NCBI RefSeq assembly: GCF_032854445.1
Contig: NC_088296.1
Location: forward strand, 18,963,485-19,027,484
Direction of reading: 5' to 3'
DNA: 64,000 nt
Origin: Liolophura sinensis
Taxonomy: Eukaryota > Mollusca > Polyplacophora > Chitonida > Chitonidae
Positions 1 to 10,259 of this stretch are shown here, in pieces (the stretch's first letter is position 1; every line of letters starts with the position of its first letter). A model generated the notes under the pieces. That model was not told the DNA's origin. It did no database searches and saw nothing but the letters and a program-made list of their open reading frames with translations. Both the position numbers and the translations under genes were made by a program.

Positions 1-1060
1 ACAAATACCATGGAGGGAACATATCAATATCAGAAAACAGTTATGGCTTTTCACAAGAGAATAAATACATCCAAAATCAAAATAAGAAAATTTTGCGGCT
101 TTAAAACCAGAAAAAGAAAGAAAGCGATATCATTTATTTCTATACATATACTCTTAAATGAATATATTCATAAAGTGTGGTGAATGAATGAATTAAAGGT
201 TTAGTTCCAGGTATCATCATACAACCAGGAAACAACTGTCTTTCCACGTGAGAATTGCAGCAACTAATATCGCAACAAACAGGAAATGAACTTTTTAAAC
301 CAACTAAATAGCATAGCACCCATCTCAAAAAATGTGTTTTGAAAGATGTGAACTCATTTTGAATACATCGTAGATCTCAGATTGCGCCCAGCTTGCTTAA
401 GGGGCATGAGTCCTACTGTATCTCTTTCACACCGGAGAGTCCACGAGTTGGCCTCGAGCACTGTCTATAATCCCAATTTACGTGAAATAAATGAACTTTA
501 AAAACAATTCTTAAAGAAGAAAGGCAATTTAAATGATTCTTGATTTCACGTTAATGCATCTAATCACTGTTTACAATATGGAGTACAAATCACTTTACTC
601 ATAGCTCTCCAATACGACCAGTAAATACATTAGATTTAAACCTGGGGCCATTATGTGAAGAAGACTGTTCAACGTTTGCATCATTGTAAATTCTACACCT
701 TTGTATCACAGTTGTATTTTTTTCTTCTTGTTCAAAGGCGATCACTCTTTCTGCAATTTCGCTGTCTGTTGTTGGCTCTTAAAGAGAACAGTTTCCAAGC
801 CTAGAACGAACATGTATTGTTATTGTTTTAATTGGTCTCATAAATATCACAAGACTTTGTCCTCAGTCTTTTTCAGTACTATAAATATGTTGGAAATCCC
901 GTACAACTTCTGAGTGAAGAACAGAATCGATCAAATCTATCTAGCCAGATATAAAATATTTACTTGCTGCAAAGAAGAATAGTTCATATTTACCAATACA
1001 GACATGTGTGCCTACCGCGCCTCCTAGTATATGTTAGATCCTGTGTGTTATGTGAAACCG
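1..1060. other. Non-coding AT-rich stretch, nothing recognised
   Basis: Only short ORFs of about 60-70 codons with no family resemblance occur on either strand. No repeat shared with the rest of the window was recognised here. Confidence 0.5.
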
Positions 1061-1064
1061 GAGC

Positions 1065-1420
1065 AACTGTCTGTATATTCATCGTGTTGAATTAAATCGC
1101 CTCGTTGGATATATGAACGGCTGCCATCAAAGCGCAATTGAGATACATATTTTATTATCAACCACGTATATTCTACCATGGTAGAGGATTTTAACACTGA
1201 TTTCACTCAGTCGCCTAGAACATACATTGCGTCTTTCCAACATGATTAAAAACTGTTGACTGCTTCTCTTTACATGCTTCCATCCTAATTTATCTTCGTA
1301 CTTTATATACATTCTTAGTTTTTTTGGTAATCTGTGATAAACACTGTTTTGGAAATTGGTCTTTGGATTATTGATCTCGAACGTTCATCTTGGTCGACGG
1401 CTGGTATATAAATATATATT
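1065..1420 (-). repeat. Interspersed repeat family R1, copy a
   Basis: Read on the minus strand, this stretch matches the sequence flanking the transposon at 20230-21600 and further partial copies near 16590-16760 and 45985-46115. Shared blocks include a GTTGGAAAGACGCAA-like block and TCTCAATTGCGCTTTGA. No ORF or tRNA-like head was recognised, so it is best described as an unclassified non-autonomous repeat. This copy lacks the transposon and so serves as a related empty site. Confidence 0.6.
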
Positions 1421-3820
1421 TTGACCAATAGATTTAAGCCAGTTTTTTTTTTTCGAACTGGTTATGTATTAGTCCAAATATAGCAACGTATATGTATAAG
1501 CCCTCTAGCACCATAGCTTCGGCAGAATTAGGTAAAAATACATGATGTGATTCTTGCGATTTATCTCTGGTCTAGTTTCTCAGAATATTGCCTTGTGGTC
1601 ATATGTAATATGCCACTTTCTGGTACCTTTCACTTAATGAAAGATTTACAACGAATCCTAAAGAGGCAAATGTTAACCGTTTTACACACGCGTGTTTGAG
1701 TTGTACGCCGTGTAAACCAGATGTTTATCACAGGTGTACAGTTTGTATATATTAAAAGTGTAGATACGTTACGATGATACATGGAAGGTATGCATGAATA
1801 TTTTAATTTGTTACAATTAGTGTGTGCCTGTTGTACACATCTTGTGTATTTTTTGTACACATTTGGTTGAAGAGAGAGTAACGTGCGAAATAAATTAAGA
1901 AATAGTGGTGTTATTTTTTGAAGTAAAATAATCCCCTAAATGCATAGTGTTCGCACGGGAGCTCAGAGATAATATTTATTCTTGTGTAGAATATTTTGTT
2001 TCGGAGAGTTTGTGTGTGTGTGTCCTGATTTGTTAAATAGACAGATGTTAGTGAATACGCCAACACTACTCACATTTGAGAAAGTCATACCAGAAGATCC
2101 CAATCACATGTGACAAGTCACCTAATATTTTTTTGTGATTGTATGTACGTGTAAATAGCATTTTGTTAAAGCAGGGGAGAACACTCAGCATATGATACTC
2201 CACCGTTCTCAAGTTGTCTCTCTTTTATCGTGTTTCTAATATTGAAGTTTCGGTGATCTTTTGTGTTGGAGATAATTTTCTCTGAGCGGAAACAACCATC
2301 GTCCATCTGGAATGTTGCATATTCAGGTAATAGAGATTTATGGCTGCAGACAACCATTAATTTTCCATATGCGACAATGTTAACGTCTAGCGCTGTAGCT
2401 CAGCCCCTAACATTCCGTGGCCAATAAGCCTTGGTGCATATCTGGCCCAGCCTGTGAGACACAAGCCATAAAAATCTTGACAAAGGTTGACCGTCAAAAT
2501 CTGGACCTTTCAATGCCGGCAGCTGGGAGGTGTGCCTAGCAACGCCAAGGGGACATCACTCGCACCTCATCACTACCTCACACCTTGTGTCCTCTCGCCC
2601 AAAATTTCAAACTTTCATCAATAAAGCTCATACCTCCTTAAAGTTTAGACAGTCTCCAGCATTTTGAAACCAAGCATGCACCTGTACACCAAACATGGCC
2701 GCCTCGGAGCCAAGAAAGACTTTATAACCTAAAATACACAGAACTACAATCTTAACGGGGGTATGTGTCCTTATGGTATCTTCATACACAAATAGTTTTT
2801 TGTGTCTAGAACTTTCATGGTAGTTCAGTGAATATGTAATACACAAGTGTGGACAGTTAAGACTGTGTTTGAGTTTTTTTTATGGCTCAAGTTAATCAAA
2901 CATTGCAGACAATGTGATGTCATGTGACCATGATTTCCCGCCTTTTGCTCAATGCTTTGTAATCGACAGTGCAACCTTAGAATGTCAATAATGTTCTGGG
3001 TTTTATTTTTTGTGTGGATATTTTCTGTCTGATATGTTCATGATAAGAGTCATTGAAAGCTCGGATAGAATAATCGTTAGCGTTAGACTTGTTCTTGTGT
3101 AATTTTCAAAGTACTTATCTAGTAGGTTCTCTATGAGTACAAGTACAAGCAGGATGAAACATTGTAACTGAGGAAAAGGGCTGAAACAAGATTCTTATAC
3201 CGTTATGCTGTCCATATGACATGTAAAGTTAACTGTATTGCTCGCATAAATACGCAGGTTATGGAATGTGACCTGTTAACACGTTATATCATTCGTTTGG
3301 AATTTATTCATATTAAGGTTGTGCGTGAGAGCTTAATTCTGTGTTCACACAATTCTTGTTGTTACATGAGTTTGTTAGATGTATCTGGCATTGGGTGCTG
3401 TATAATGTCATTACTCATAACTGTTGTGTGTAATCGCATGCTATTTTATATATATTCTATGCGGTAGATAGTAATTTGCGTATGCAGGGTAATTATGACC
3501 AGAGGCATATGTAAAACTTGTGTATGTTAAGTGTAGTGATGTTACGATTATCTCTATGCTGTCATAAGTGTAAAGATACTTGTAACATATGCATGGTAAT
3601 ATCAAGGTGATTGATACATGTAGTATAAGAGCACATTAGGTTGTATTGTTGATACATGTTCAAAGTTGGACTAAGTAAGGTACAGGAGTAATGCATCGGT
3701 ACTTGTCGTAACATTATAATGTCATGTGCAACACACTAGTTGGAGGATAGTTGTAGTTCCTTAATCTTTGAAGGTCTAAACGGTTACTACAAGTACAATT
3801 GTTGCCGGATGTTTGAATTT
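1421..3820. other. Non-coding stretch, nothing recognised
   Basis: AT-rich DNA with many short TGTG tracts and no convincing ORF on either strand. A block at about 1500-1560 (AGCACCATAGCTTCGGCAG) recurs in diverged form near 39470-39520, so it probably belongs to an old dispersed repeat. Confidence 0.45.
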
Positions 3821-3825
3821 TTATT

Positions 3826-3928
3826 TATTTATATATTTATTTATTTTATTTATCTGATTTGCGTCTATTGCCGTACTCAAGAATATTTCACCTATACGAC
3901 GGCAGCCAACATTATGTTGGGAGGTTGA
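3826..3928 (-). repeat. SINE family A, 3'-end fragment
   Basis: The TATTTATTTAT tract is the reverse of the A-rich 3' tail, and it is followed by the conserved GTACTCAAGAATATTTCACC and ACGACGGCAGCCA blocks. Only the 3' part of the element remains. Confidence 0.8.
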
Positions 3929-4317
3929 ATTTTGATATATTTTTCTAGTTTTTTGTGCTTGTACTGGGAAAAGCTTATCCAGCTTACCTTACCATGTCAG
4001 GAAATGACCATTAATGTATGGAGCTTGTGATAGCAGCAATTAATAAGCAGATCAAATTGTTCTGGTTGACTGAGGGATTTTGACTAGTGAGGATGGGTTG
4101 CTATGTATGGTTTTAAAGAGCGGCAATAATCCTTGCATTGTACTACATGTATGTGTGTTCATAGCCAAGATATAACAGTTGCTAATGGTTACAGATAGTG
4201 TAAGAAGTATTAACAGCCATTACTATATTGTATTAAAATCAGAATAGAGATGCCATTCTCGACATACTATGTCCAAATAGATGTGGAGGGACTAATCGTA
4301 ACAATCTTATTTGAATG

Positions 4318-6122
4318 TTTGGGCTCGTAAAGTAGTGAGCAGGGTCCAATCCATACTACCGTAAACAAGTCTTCCGGAAGGCCTCAAACACATCAGCCAA
4401 CAGGAGCACGTCTGTGCGGCAGTAAAGGTCTGTGTACTCTCCCAGATTGGTGCAGTCAAATACCTTCCATACCTGTTGAGCGTGGATGTTGTCCTGATCG
4501 CTAATGCCTGAGACTTTGAGCTTACTGTAGAAATCGGCGCCTAGAGGCTTCTCACACACGTGACAGGTTGCGGCGTTGTTGTGGGCCTGCCAGCCCTGGG
4601 GAGTCATCCTCATGGCTATAGGGTTAGCTAGAACATTTTGGATTTCCCGCTCCTCCTGCCGGAGAGCTCTGAGGAAGTGTTCCGTCGCGTCAGCGCCTCT
4701 GTATTCCACGGGGGGTTTTGTGCGGCTGTCGCAACGCACCACAACATAGCAGTAACTGCAGGGCTCGTGGTGCTGAGTTTTTTGAGTGCTGGTCTCTGTA
4801 GGACTTCGCGGTGGGCCTTCAACCCTTTTGGTCAGAGCCTCGAAGTTGGCATATATGATGAACGGAGCCGGTAGCTGTTTGTGGTGGTTCTGAAAGGTGA
4901 ACTTGTTTTTCCCCTCCTGGGGCATTTCCACCCTCACCGCCGTCTGGCCAATCCCACGGCATTCCGGCTTATGCGCCTCGAGCAGATCCTCCCTTGTGTA
5001 ACCGTGTAGAGAATGCTCGCAGAAGTGTTTGCGATTTGGCGCCTTACTTTCTTGGAACAGGAGACGGTTGAGATCTTTTATCCACGTATAATGGAATTTG
5101 CCTGCCTTCTCAATCAGCAGCAGATTGATTCTGGGCGTGTCGCCGGGCTGCTTGCTGAGGCGGTGCACGATCACGCCCTTGTCCCACCCGAACACATTGA
5201 TGGCGAGGTCGTTCTTCCCCTCCACTTTAGGGATCTGAGAGATGGGTGTGGGGGCGTCGATCCCCCCAAAGTCAAGACCATCATTGGGGGGATACTTTGT
5301 TGGTCTCTGGGGGTTTCTTGCGGCTGGAAATAAGGCAGACCGGAGTGCCCATCGAAGGCAGTCATCGTCTTTGTTCTTCACGTTGATGACTGCTTTCTTG
5401 TTACTGACGACTGCAGGTAGGGGGATGTAGGACCCGATGTATGACCTTGCAATGTCAAGCCAGAGTGTTTGCACGCTATTTACAGCCCACCCTGACCCTG
5501 GCTGCGTCCATTTTTCTAGCGCCTCCTGGATGTTGGGGAAGGCCTTATCTAGAGCCCCGTCAATGTCACCGACCTCTAGGAGGGCCTCCTGTTTGCTGTG
5601 GAGTACTGGGCTGGTATACTCTTCACTGCCATCGGCGTGGGCCTTTCGCAGCTGAACCCTGAGGCCTAGTTGGAACTTAACCCCGTTGAGTGCCAGGATC
5701 TCTTCTTCTAGCTTCTGGCGAATAATGGCTCGAATGTCTTGTAAGAAGGCTACTGGGTCCGTCCAAACGCCTTCGGGTACGCCCATCTGCCAGACCCGGA
5801 GGAGATTCCTTATAGCTCGGCCGGTGTTAGGGAATTCTAGTTTCTTTTCACCCAGTATTCCGTCTAGCAATTCATCCAACTCCTCGTTACTGAGGGGGTT
5901 CTTGACGTCTTGCTTCAACTCCTCGTTACTTTGGGAGTTCTTGATGTCTTGCAGCCGCTTCCACTCAGCCACAGCCGTTTTATGCCTGTCGAGGATTCCC
6001 TGCAATTCTTCCAAGGCATTGCGGGACAGTGGGTACTTGGGCCGCACACCTAGGAGCGTCTCAAACTCCTCCCGTAGTGCTCGCGCTTTTTGATGGTGCC
6101 TCATTGTACGCGTCGTATGCAT
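4318..6122 (-). pseudogene. Damaged Polinton/Maverick-type family-B DNA polymerase
   Basis: A 588-codon open frame (4356-6122) matches the N-terminal half of protein-primed family-B DNA polymerases of Polinton/Maverick-type elements and related viruses. Visible landmarks are KDDDCLRWALRSALFP near residue 255, a HYTWIKDLNRLL block followed by a CEHSLHGY zinc-ribbon-like motif, the Exo I region YANFEAL near residue 426, and RTDVLLLADVFEAFRKTCL at the C terminus. Exo I normally reads DFE; here the Asp is Asn, so proofreading would be lost. Near residue 527 the frame jumps from CHVCEKPLG straight to a much later region, showing an internal deletion. The frame stops at 4356, but similarity (YGLDPAHYFTSP) continues for about 12 codons before ending near 4318. 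The palm and thumb are absent. A short duplicated Asn-Glu-Glu-Leu block lies near residues 60-90. Its GC content is higher than the surroundings. It starts 15 bp after the upstream small gene, a compact viral-style arrangement. Confidence 0.88.
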
Positions 6123-6137
6123 AATTACACCGACTCT

Positions 6138-6416
6138 CTAATTGTAAATATCGATAGCCGCCAGCCGTTTGAACTCGTCGAAGAAAGCCTTGAGCCTCCA
6201 CTTCCTTTCACACGTCTGGACCCTATTATGTCCGCAAGCCATGCAAAGCCGAAGTCGGTTTTTAACGCCCCAGCCACAGCTAATACATGGCTGGGTACCA
6301 GGACCCTTCCGAAGACGGTATAGGTGAACCCCGCAGTACTCCCCCAGACAACTCTTACCACAGAGCTCCGTGGAGCCGATGAGAAGCCACCGGCAATTAT
6401 TGTAACCCTTTGGCAT
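6138..6416 (-). CDS. Small Cys-rich protein of the Polinton-type element
   Basis: This 92-residue frame begins MPKGYNNCRWLLIGSTELCG and carries about ten Cys and one His in C-x4-C, C-x2-H and C-x2-C spacings, suggesting one or two small zinc-binding folds. From memory, similar MPK-Y-NNC proteins sit next to this type of DNA polymerase in other invertebrate genomes, but their function is not known to me. The start was chosen at MPKGYNNC rather than an upstream in-frame Met because family similarity begins there. It is co-directional with the polymerase remnant, 15 bp upstream of it. The frame is intact, though the neighbour is broken, so expression is doubtful. Confidence 0.6.
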   Translation of the reverse strand: MPKGYNNCRWLLIGSTELCGKSCLGEYCGVHLYRLRKGPGTQPCISCGWGVKNRLRLCMACGHNRVQTCERKWRLKAFFDEFKRLAAIDIYN

Positions 6417-6419
6417 GTT

Positions 6420-6800
6420 GTTGTATACACAATTGGTGTAGAAGCATATCAGATGCAATGGGTATGTCTAATAGAACCCGAGAAGGGGCTGGGGGCCTCT
6501 ATTTGTTCTGGGGAGGGCTCCAGTGGGGGTGTGCCAGAACCTATAGTGTGTATACTACTACATATCCCCCATTTTGGATAGTGTCATGCATTATTCACAA
6601 ATATAAATGGGCGAAACCAATATTGTCAAAATGGTTGCTCTTGAATGCTTAAACTATTTCCCTATATTCTGAGGACAACCATCTTCCAGTTTATATTTCA
6701 TTCTGTTGTTTTACTCGATAAAGTAATCGATTTAAGCATACCATATTTATAAACATACCGTATATTTTCTAGACGTCTTCGAGTTCGTTACGTCTAAAAA
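6420..6800. other. Flank of the Polinton-type block, no gene seen
   Basis: A G-rich stretch (6480-6545) followed by AT-rich DNA. No terminal inverted repeat or target duplication of the element was recognised here, so its border on this side is undefined. Confidence 0.4.
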
Positions 6801-6810
6801 TCCATACCCT

Positions 6811-6950
6811 CATCCGTAGGGTGCTGACAGACCTTCCTACGTACGGCCGTGGTTGTGTTTCCCCCAGGCTCTGCCCGGTTTCCTCCCACCATAATACTGA
6901 CCTCCGTCGTATAAGTTTGGCGTAAAACACCAGTCCAATAAATAAATCAA
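6811..6950 (+). repeat. SINE family A copy with an internal micro-inversion
   Basis: The 3' half (CTCTGCCCGGTTTCCTCCCACC, then GGCGTAAAACACCAGTCC and AATAAATAAATC) is in plus orientation. The adjoining 6811-6848 block reads as the reverse complement of what other copies carry at this place (CATCCG...GTACGGCC). The element is truncated upstream of that block. Confidence 0.75.
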
Positions 6951-6959
6951 ATCCATGAT

Positions 6960-7580
6960 GATGAAATGCATATTATGTGGCACATTTATACATTTCGTTC
7001 ACTGTACAATTAAAATCACTGTGACGACACGCTATATATGTTCATTAAACCATAAATCTTTGCTGATTGCACGTCTAGAATGACCTCAGAATAATTAACA
7101 GGTGTGTGTCAGGCTAGGTAAAAACTTACCCTAGGCGCATTTTACAGATCCTGTTGTAGACACTGATAAATGTTGGTAATGTATGTTTTAGCGAACCATA
7201 TTCATCTATCTTTTTTGAAAACTCGTATACACGTTTGACATTGGTCCATCCCTATTTGTTGTGAATCGATACTTCATCACTTTGACATAAACACGACACA
7301 AATGAAAGCCACAAAAGGTATAATACCTTTATTTATTTGACTGGTGTTAAATGTTCTTGTTCGCTACAGCTTTATAGGTGTAAATCCTGTAGTGCCCGGA
7401 GTAAACCAGGCACCCGTCTTTTCAGGGCAATCCTCTTGTCTTAACACCAGCCGAAACAGCTAGCACTGTACTAAAACATGTGCCCTCATTTGTAAACGGG
7501 TTTATAGTTACAGCGAGCCAAGCGGGCAATACAGCCACATTAGAACAACTTGTAACGCGTCAGCGTCGTATAGTGGTTAT
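6960..7580. other. Non-coding stretch, nothing recognised
   Basis: AT-rich DNA with no convincing ORF or repeat recognised. Confidence 0.4.
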
Positions 7581-7655
7581 TTACCTATTATTCATTTATT
7601 TATTTATTTGATTGGAGTTTTACGCCGTGCTCCGGAATATCTCACTTATATTTAC
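7581..7655 (-). repeat. SINE family A, 3'-end fragment
   Basis: A TTATTTATTTATTTGATTGG tail reversed, followed by TTTTACGCCGTGCTCCGGAATATCTCAC, which is the diverged 3' end of the family. Confidence 0.75.
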
Positions 7656-8074
7656 GTATCAAGATGTGAATGTGTGTAAACGTAGACCGATGCATTCTTC
7701 ATATCAACACATGGCTTAATTTACATCATTGTTAACCATGTGTAACGGCCCAGGGCAGAGAGAAATAATTAATTTATAAAAAAAAAATACATAACGTGAA
7801 AATGTTGTCGTGTGTCCCATGAAACCAATCAGGAGGCAAGCCACAGGCGAGGCAGGGCGCCACTGATTGACACGCTTACCTGATCCCACGCATACTCGTC
7901 CATATATGGTATAAACTTAAACTGTTGCCTTTCATCGGGAATGTCAGTCTATTGTTATCCTCTCCCCAGGGCTTTAATTTTGACCAATGAAAACGACAAC
8001 GGGAGCTGAAATGTAGAATGAGGAAAACAGTTTCGTGAGCGAATCAGAAAGAATGAGGCGTTCAGTACTGTGTG

Positions 8075-8080
8075 TATAAA
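8075..8080 (+). promoter_or_regulatory. Probable TATA box of the galaxin-like gene
   Basis: TATAAA lies about 105 bp upstream of a consensus splice donor (CAGCAG|GTAATA, donor at 8187). With usual spacing, transcription would start near 8105. No initiator motif was confirmed. Confidence 0.45.
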
Positions 8081-8104
8081 GAAGGTCGTTTCGTCGAGAT
8101 TAAG

Positions 8105-8186
8105 TATACTGAGTCCTCACAACAAGACCTTCTCCAGCTCTTCATTATATCTGGGTTCTGAAGAACGATTGACCATTGAACAGCAG
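8105..8186 (+). other. Predicted 5' non-coding exon of the galaxin-like gene
   Basis: The stretch between the TATA box and the donor at 8187 has the position and size of a first non-coding exon. It would splice over a 457-bp intron to the acceptor TTTAATTTCAG at 8642-8643, placing the coding start two bases into the next exon. The exact 5' end is a guess. Confidence 0.45.
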
Positions 8187-8189
8187 GTA

Positions 8190-8194
<5 letters not shown>

Positions 8195-8280
<86 letters not shown>
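8195..8280. repeat. (TA)n microsatellite
   Basis: About 43 uninterrupted TA dinucleotides inside the predicted first intron of the galaxin-like gene, immediately after its donor site. Confidence 0.95.
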
Positions 8281-8283
<3 letters not shown>

Positions 8284-8645
8284 ATTTCATTAATACCTTG
8301 TTAAATGTTAATGATGTATACGGCCTGCTGTAGATGTGAGGAAATAGGTAGCATTAGGCGTTTAGATGGTTTGAGAAGAAAGAGGAATTAGTAACATTAA
8401 ATATGGTACTGATATAGACAATAACACTTTGAATGTCTTGAGCGATTATGCGATTAGGAGCTTATGCTATGGCCTAAATATATTTGTATGATTTGCAAAT
8501 TCATTGTACGAGTCAAATGTGTAATAATCACTCAATGGTGTCACACTCATCGTGATGTGGTAGGAGTTCGAATATTGTGTTTCACTGGCCATGGATGAAA
8601 ACATATAGTAAATTGAATTTTTCTTTTATTTCTTTAATTTCAGAT

Positions 8646-9806
8646 ATGGCTCACAAATTGCTTGTTGCGTGTTGTGTGCTTCTCTGCTTATACCTCATTT
8701 CTGCCCAAGGGACAAGAGGCAATAGAAATGATAGGTTTAAACCCAGGGAAACCACCACCACCACCACCACAACAACAACAACAGACCGCACATCACCTGC
8801 AACCGTAGCCCCGACAGGGTCAAGATCCCTGGCTACCGAAGGAAGGAAGGCTGCTTCACGGACGGCATCGGAAAACCGACGTGCAACGGCCAATAAGCGT
8901 GTGGCCAGTGAAGGGCGTGCCGATATACCGGAGCCGATAGTTCTGGTAAAGGTTCCTAAACACGCATCCGCTGGAAAGGGAGATGATCCCGACGATGAAG
9001 TTGTAGTGATTGGCGGGTACAATTATAGTAAGCAAATCTATACTCTTTATGACTACTTCTCGTTTAAGGAACAAAATATAACTCGAATATAACGACAGAA
9101 TAATAATATAGAGAGCAAAACCAGAGCATCGACGTCAGTATGACAGTGAGCAAACGGTCATGAATACAGGTGAAATACAGCGTTTTGTCAAGGGCCACAT
9201 ATCTGCGTATAAATGTAATCTATTCAAATTAATTCTATTTCAACATTTTTCTTTATTTACGTTACAGCGGTTTGTCGTGGTGCCCAAGGAGACACCTTGA
9301 TTCCGATTGACTTTTATATTTGCTGCGATGGCGTGTACTTCCAAAACACGGACAAAACTGACCCTAAAGCATGCTGTGGAAAAGATTACTACCTTCCTAG
9401 CACAGAAATCTGTTGCGTTGACAAGTTCTACAAGAAAATTGACGAGGATACCGGACTTCCGGCAAAGTGCTGCGGAGATGTGTACTATATACCAGACATT
9501 GAAGTCTGCTGCAACGGAGAATATGATGACAAGTCCGCGTTCGGTTGTTGTAACGAACAGTTCTACTCTCTTGATACCACTGAATGTTGTAACGGCGTCG
9601 AACACCAACGACGCGGAGGTTTTAAATGCTGTAATACTTATTATGGTCCGTCAGATTTCATCTGCTGTAATAATTTACCATACCATTCATTCTTTTATTC
9701 TTGCTGCCACAACAAGAACCAGTATATCCCCAGCACCCACCATTGCTGCGCGCACGGAAGTGTTTTGAGTCACGGAAACATTTGTGGTTTCCCTGCAAGG
9801 AAATAA
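8646..9806 (+). CDS. Galaxin-like secreted Cys-Cys repeat protein (two coding exons)
   Basis: Coding exons are 8646-9027 and 9268-9806. The donor is ATA|GTAAGC and the acceptor GTTACAG|CGG; both are phase 1, giving a 306-residue protein. Residues 1-20 form a signal peptide (MAHKLLVACCVLLCLYLISA). Next come a basic segment, an 11-Thr run (about 36-46) that may be O-glycosylated, an Ala/Arg/Ser-rich linker and a short acidic patch (DDPDDE). From about residue 144 to the end there are 11 di-cysteine pairs spaced about 15-20 residues, typically as CCG-x-x-YY-x-P-x-x-x-x-CC. This pattern is typical of galaxins, secreted matrix proteins described from coral skeletons, with galaxin-like proteins reported in other calcifying animals. 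A role in extracellular or shell matrix is inference. The ATG lies two bases after a splice acceptor in good context. ORFs reading through 9028-9267 are intron read-through. Other Cys-rich secreted families are possible but fit less well. Confidence 0.85.
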
Positions 9807-9956
9807 TTGCCATAGTGACTATCATAAAGTGTCAAAGACGACTTTGACTGGCTTATTGTCAACAAAGGACATGACAATTGTTGACCAAACAAATAACAAA
9901 GTATTTATTGCAGCGAGGGTGTGTCAGCCTATACTTGTAACTTGGTGCTGATATTT

Positions 9957-9970
9957 ATAATAAAAATAAA
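9957..9970 (+). promoter_or_regulatory. Candidate polyadenylation signal of the galaxin-like gene
   Basis: AATAAAAATAAAA lies about 150 bp after the stop codon. It is the first AATAAA motif downstream. The 3' end is otherwise unsupported. Confidence 0.35.
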
Positions 9971-10024
9971 AAAATGTTTAAAGGACGGATATTTTTTTAT
10001 TTTTTGTGCTATTATTTACGCATT

Positions 10025-10257
10025 AATATTTATTTATTTATTTATTTGGTGTTTTACGCCGTACTCAAAAATATTTCACTTATACGACGGCGGCCAGCAT
10101 TGGGAGGACACCGGGCACAACCCGGGGGAAACCCACGACCGGTCGGAGAGGAAGCCAGCATGGGGTGGACTTGAACTCACAGCGACCGCATTGGTGAGAG
10201 GCTCCTGGGTCATTACGCTGCGCTAGCGCGCTAACCAAATGGGCCACGGAGGCCCCC
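10025..10257 (-). repeat. SINE family A, near full length
   Basis: Read on the minus strand it runs from the tRNA-like head (GGCCTCCGTGGCCCATTTGG, A-box-like TTAGCGCGCTAGC, B-box-like GTGAGTTCAAGTCC) through GTACTCAAAAATATTTCAC-type 3' sequence to the AAATAAATAAAT tail. It lacks part of the central AAGGTCT...GCGGATGG segment seen in other copies. Confidence 0.9.
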
Positions 10258-10259
10258 AT

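Noticed and set aside
4638-6093. Several plus-strand ORFs up to 135 codons opposite the polymerase remnant
   Set aside because: They are antisense shadows of a GC-richer coding fossil; none resembles a known protein.
9297-9768. Overlapping plus-strand ORFs and the 122-codon minus-strand ORF at 9240-9608
   Set aside because: They are shadows of galaxin-like coding exon 2, whose Cys-Cys periodicity and splice phase identify the real frame.
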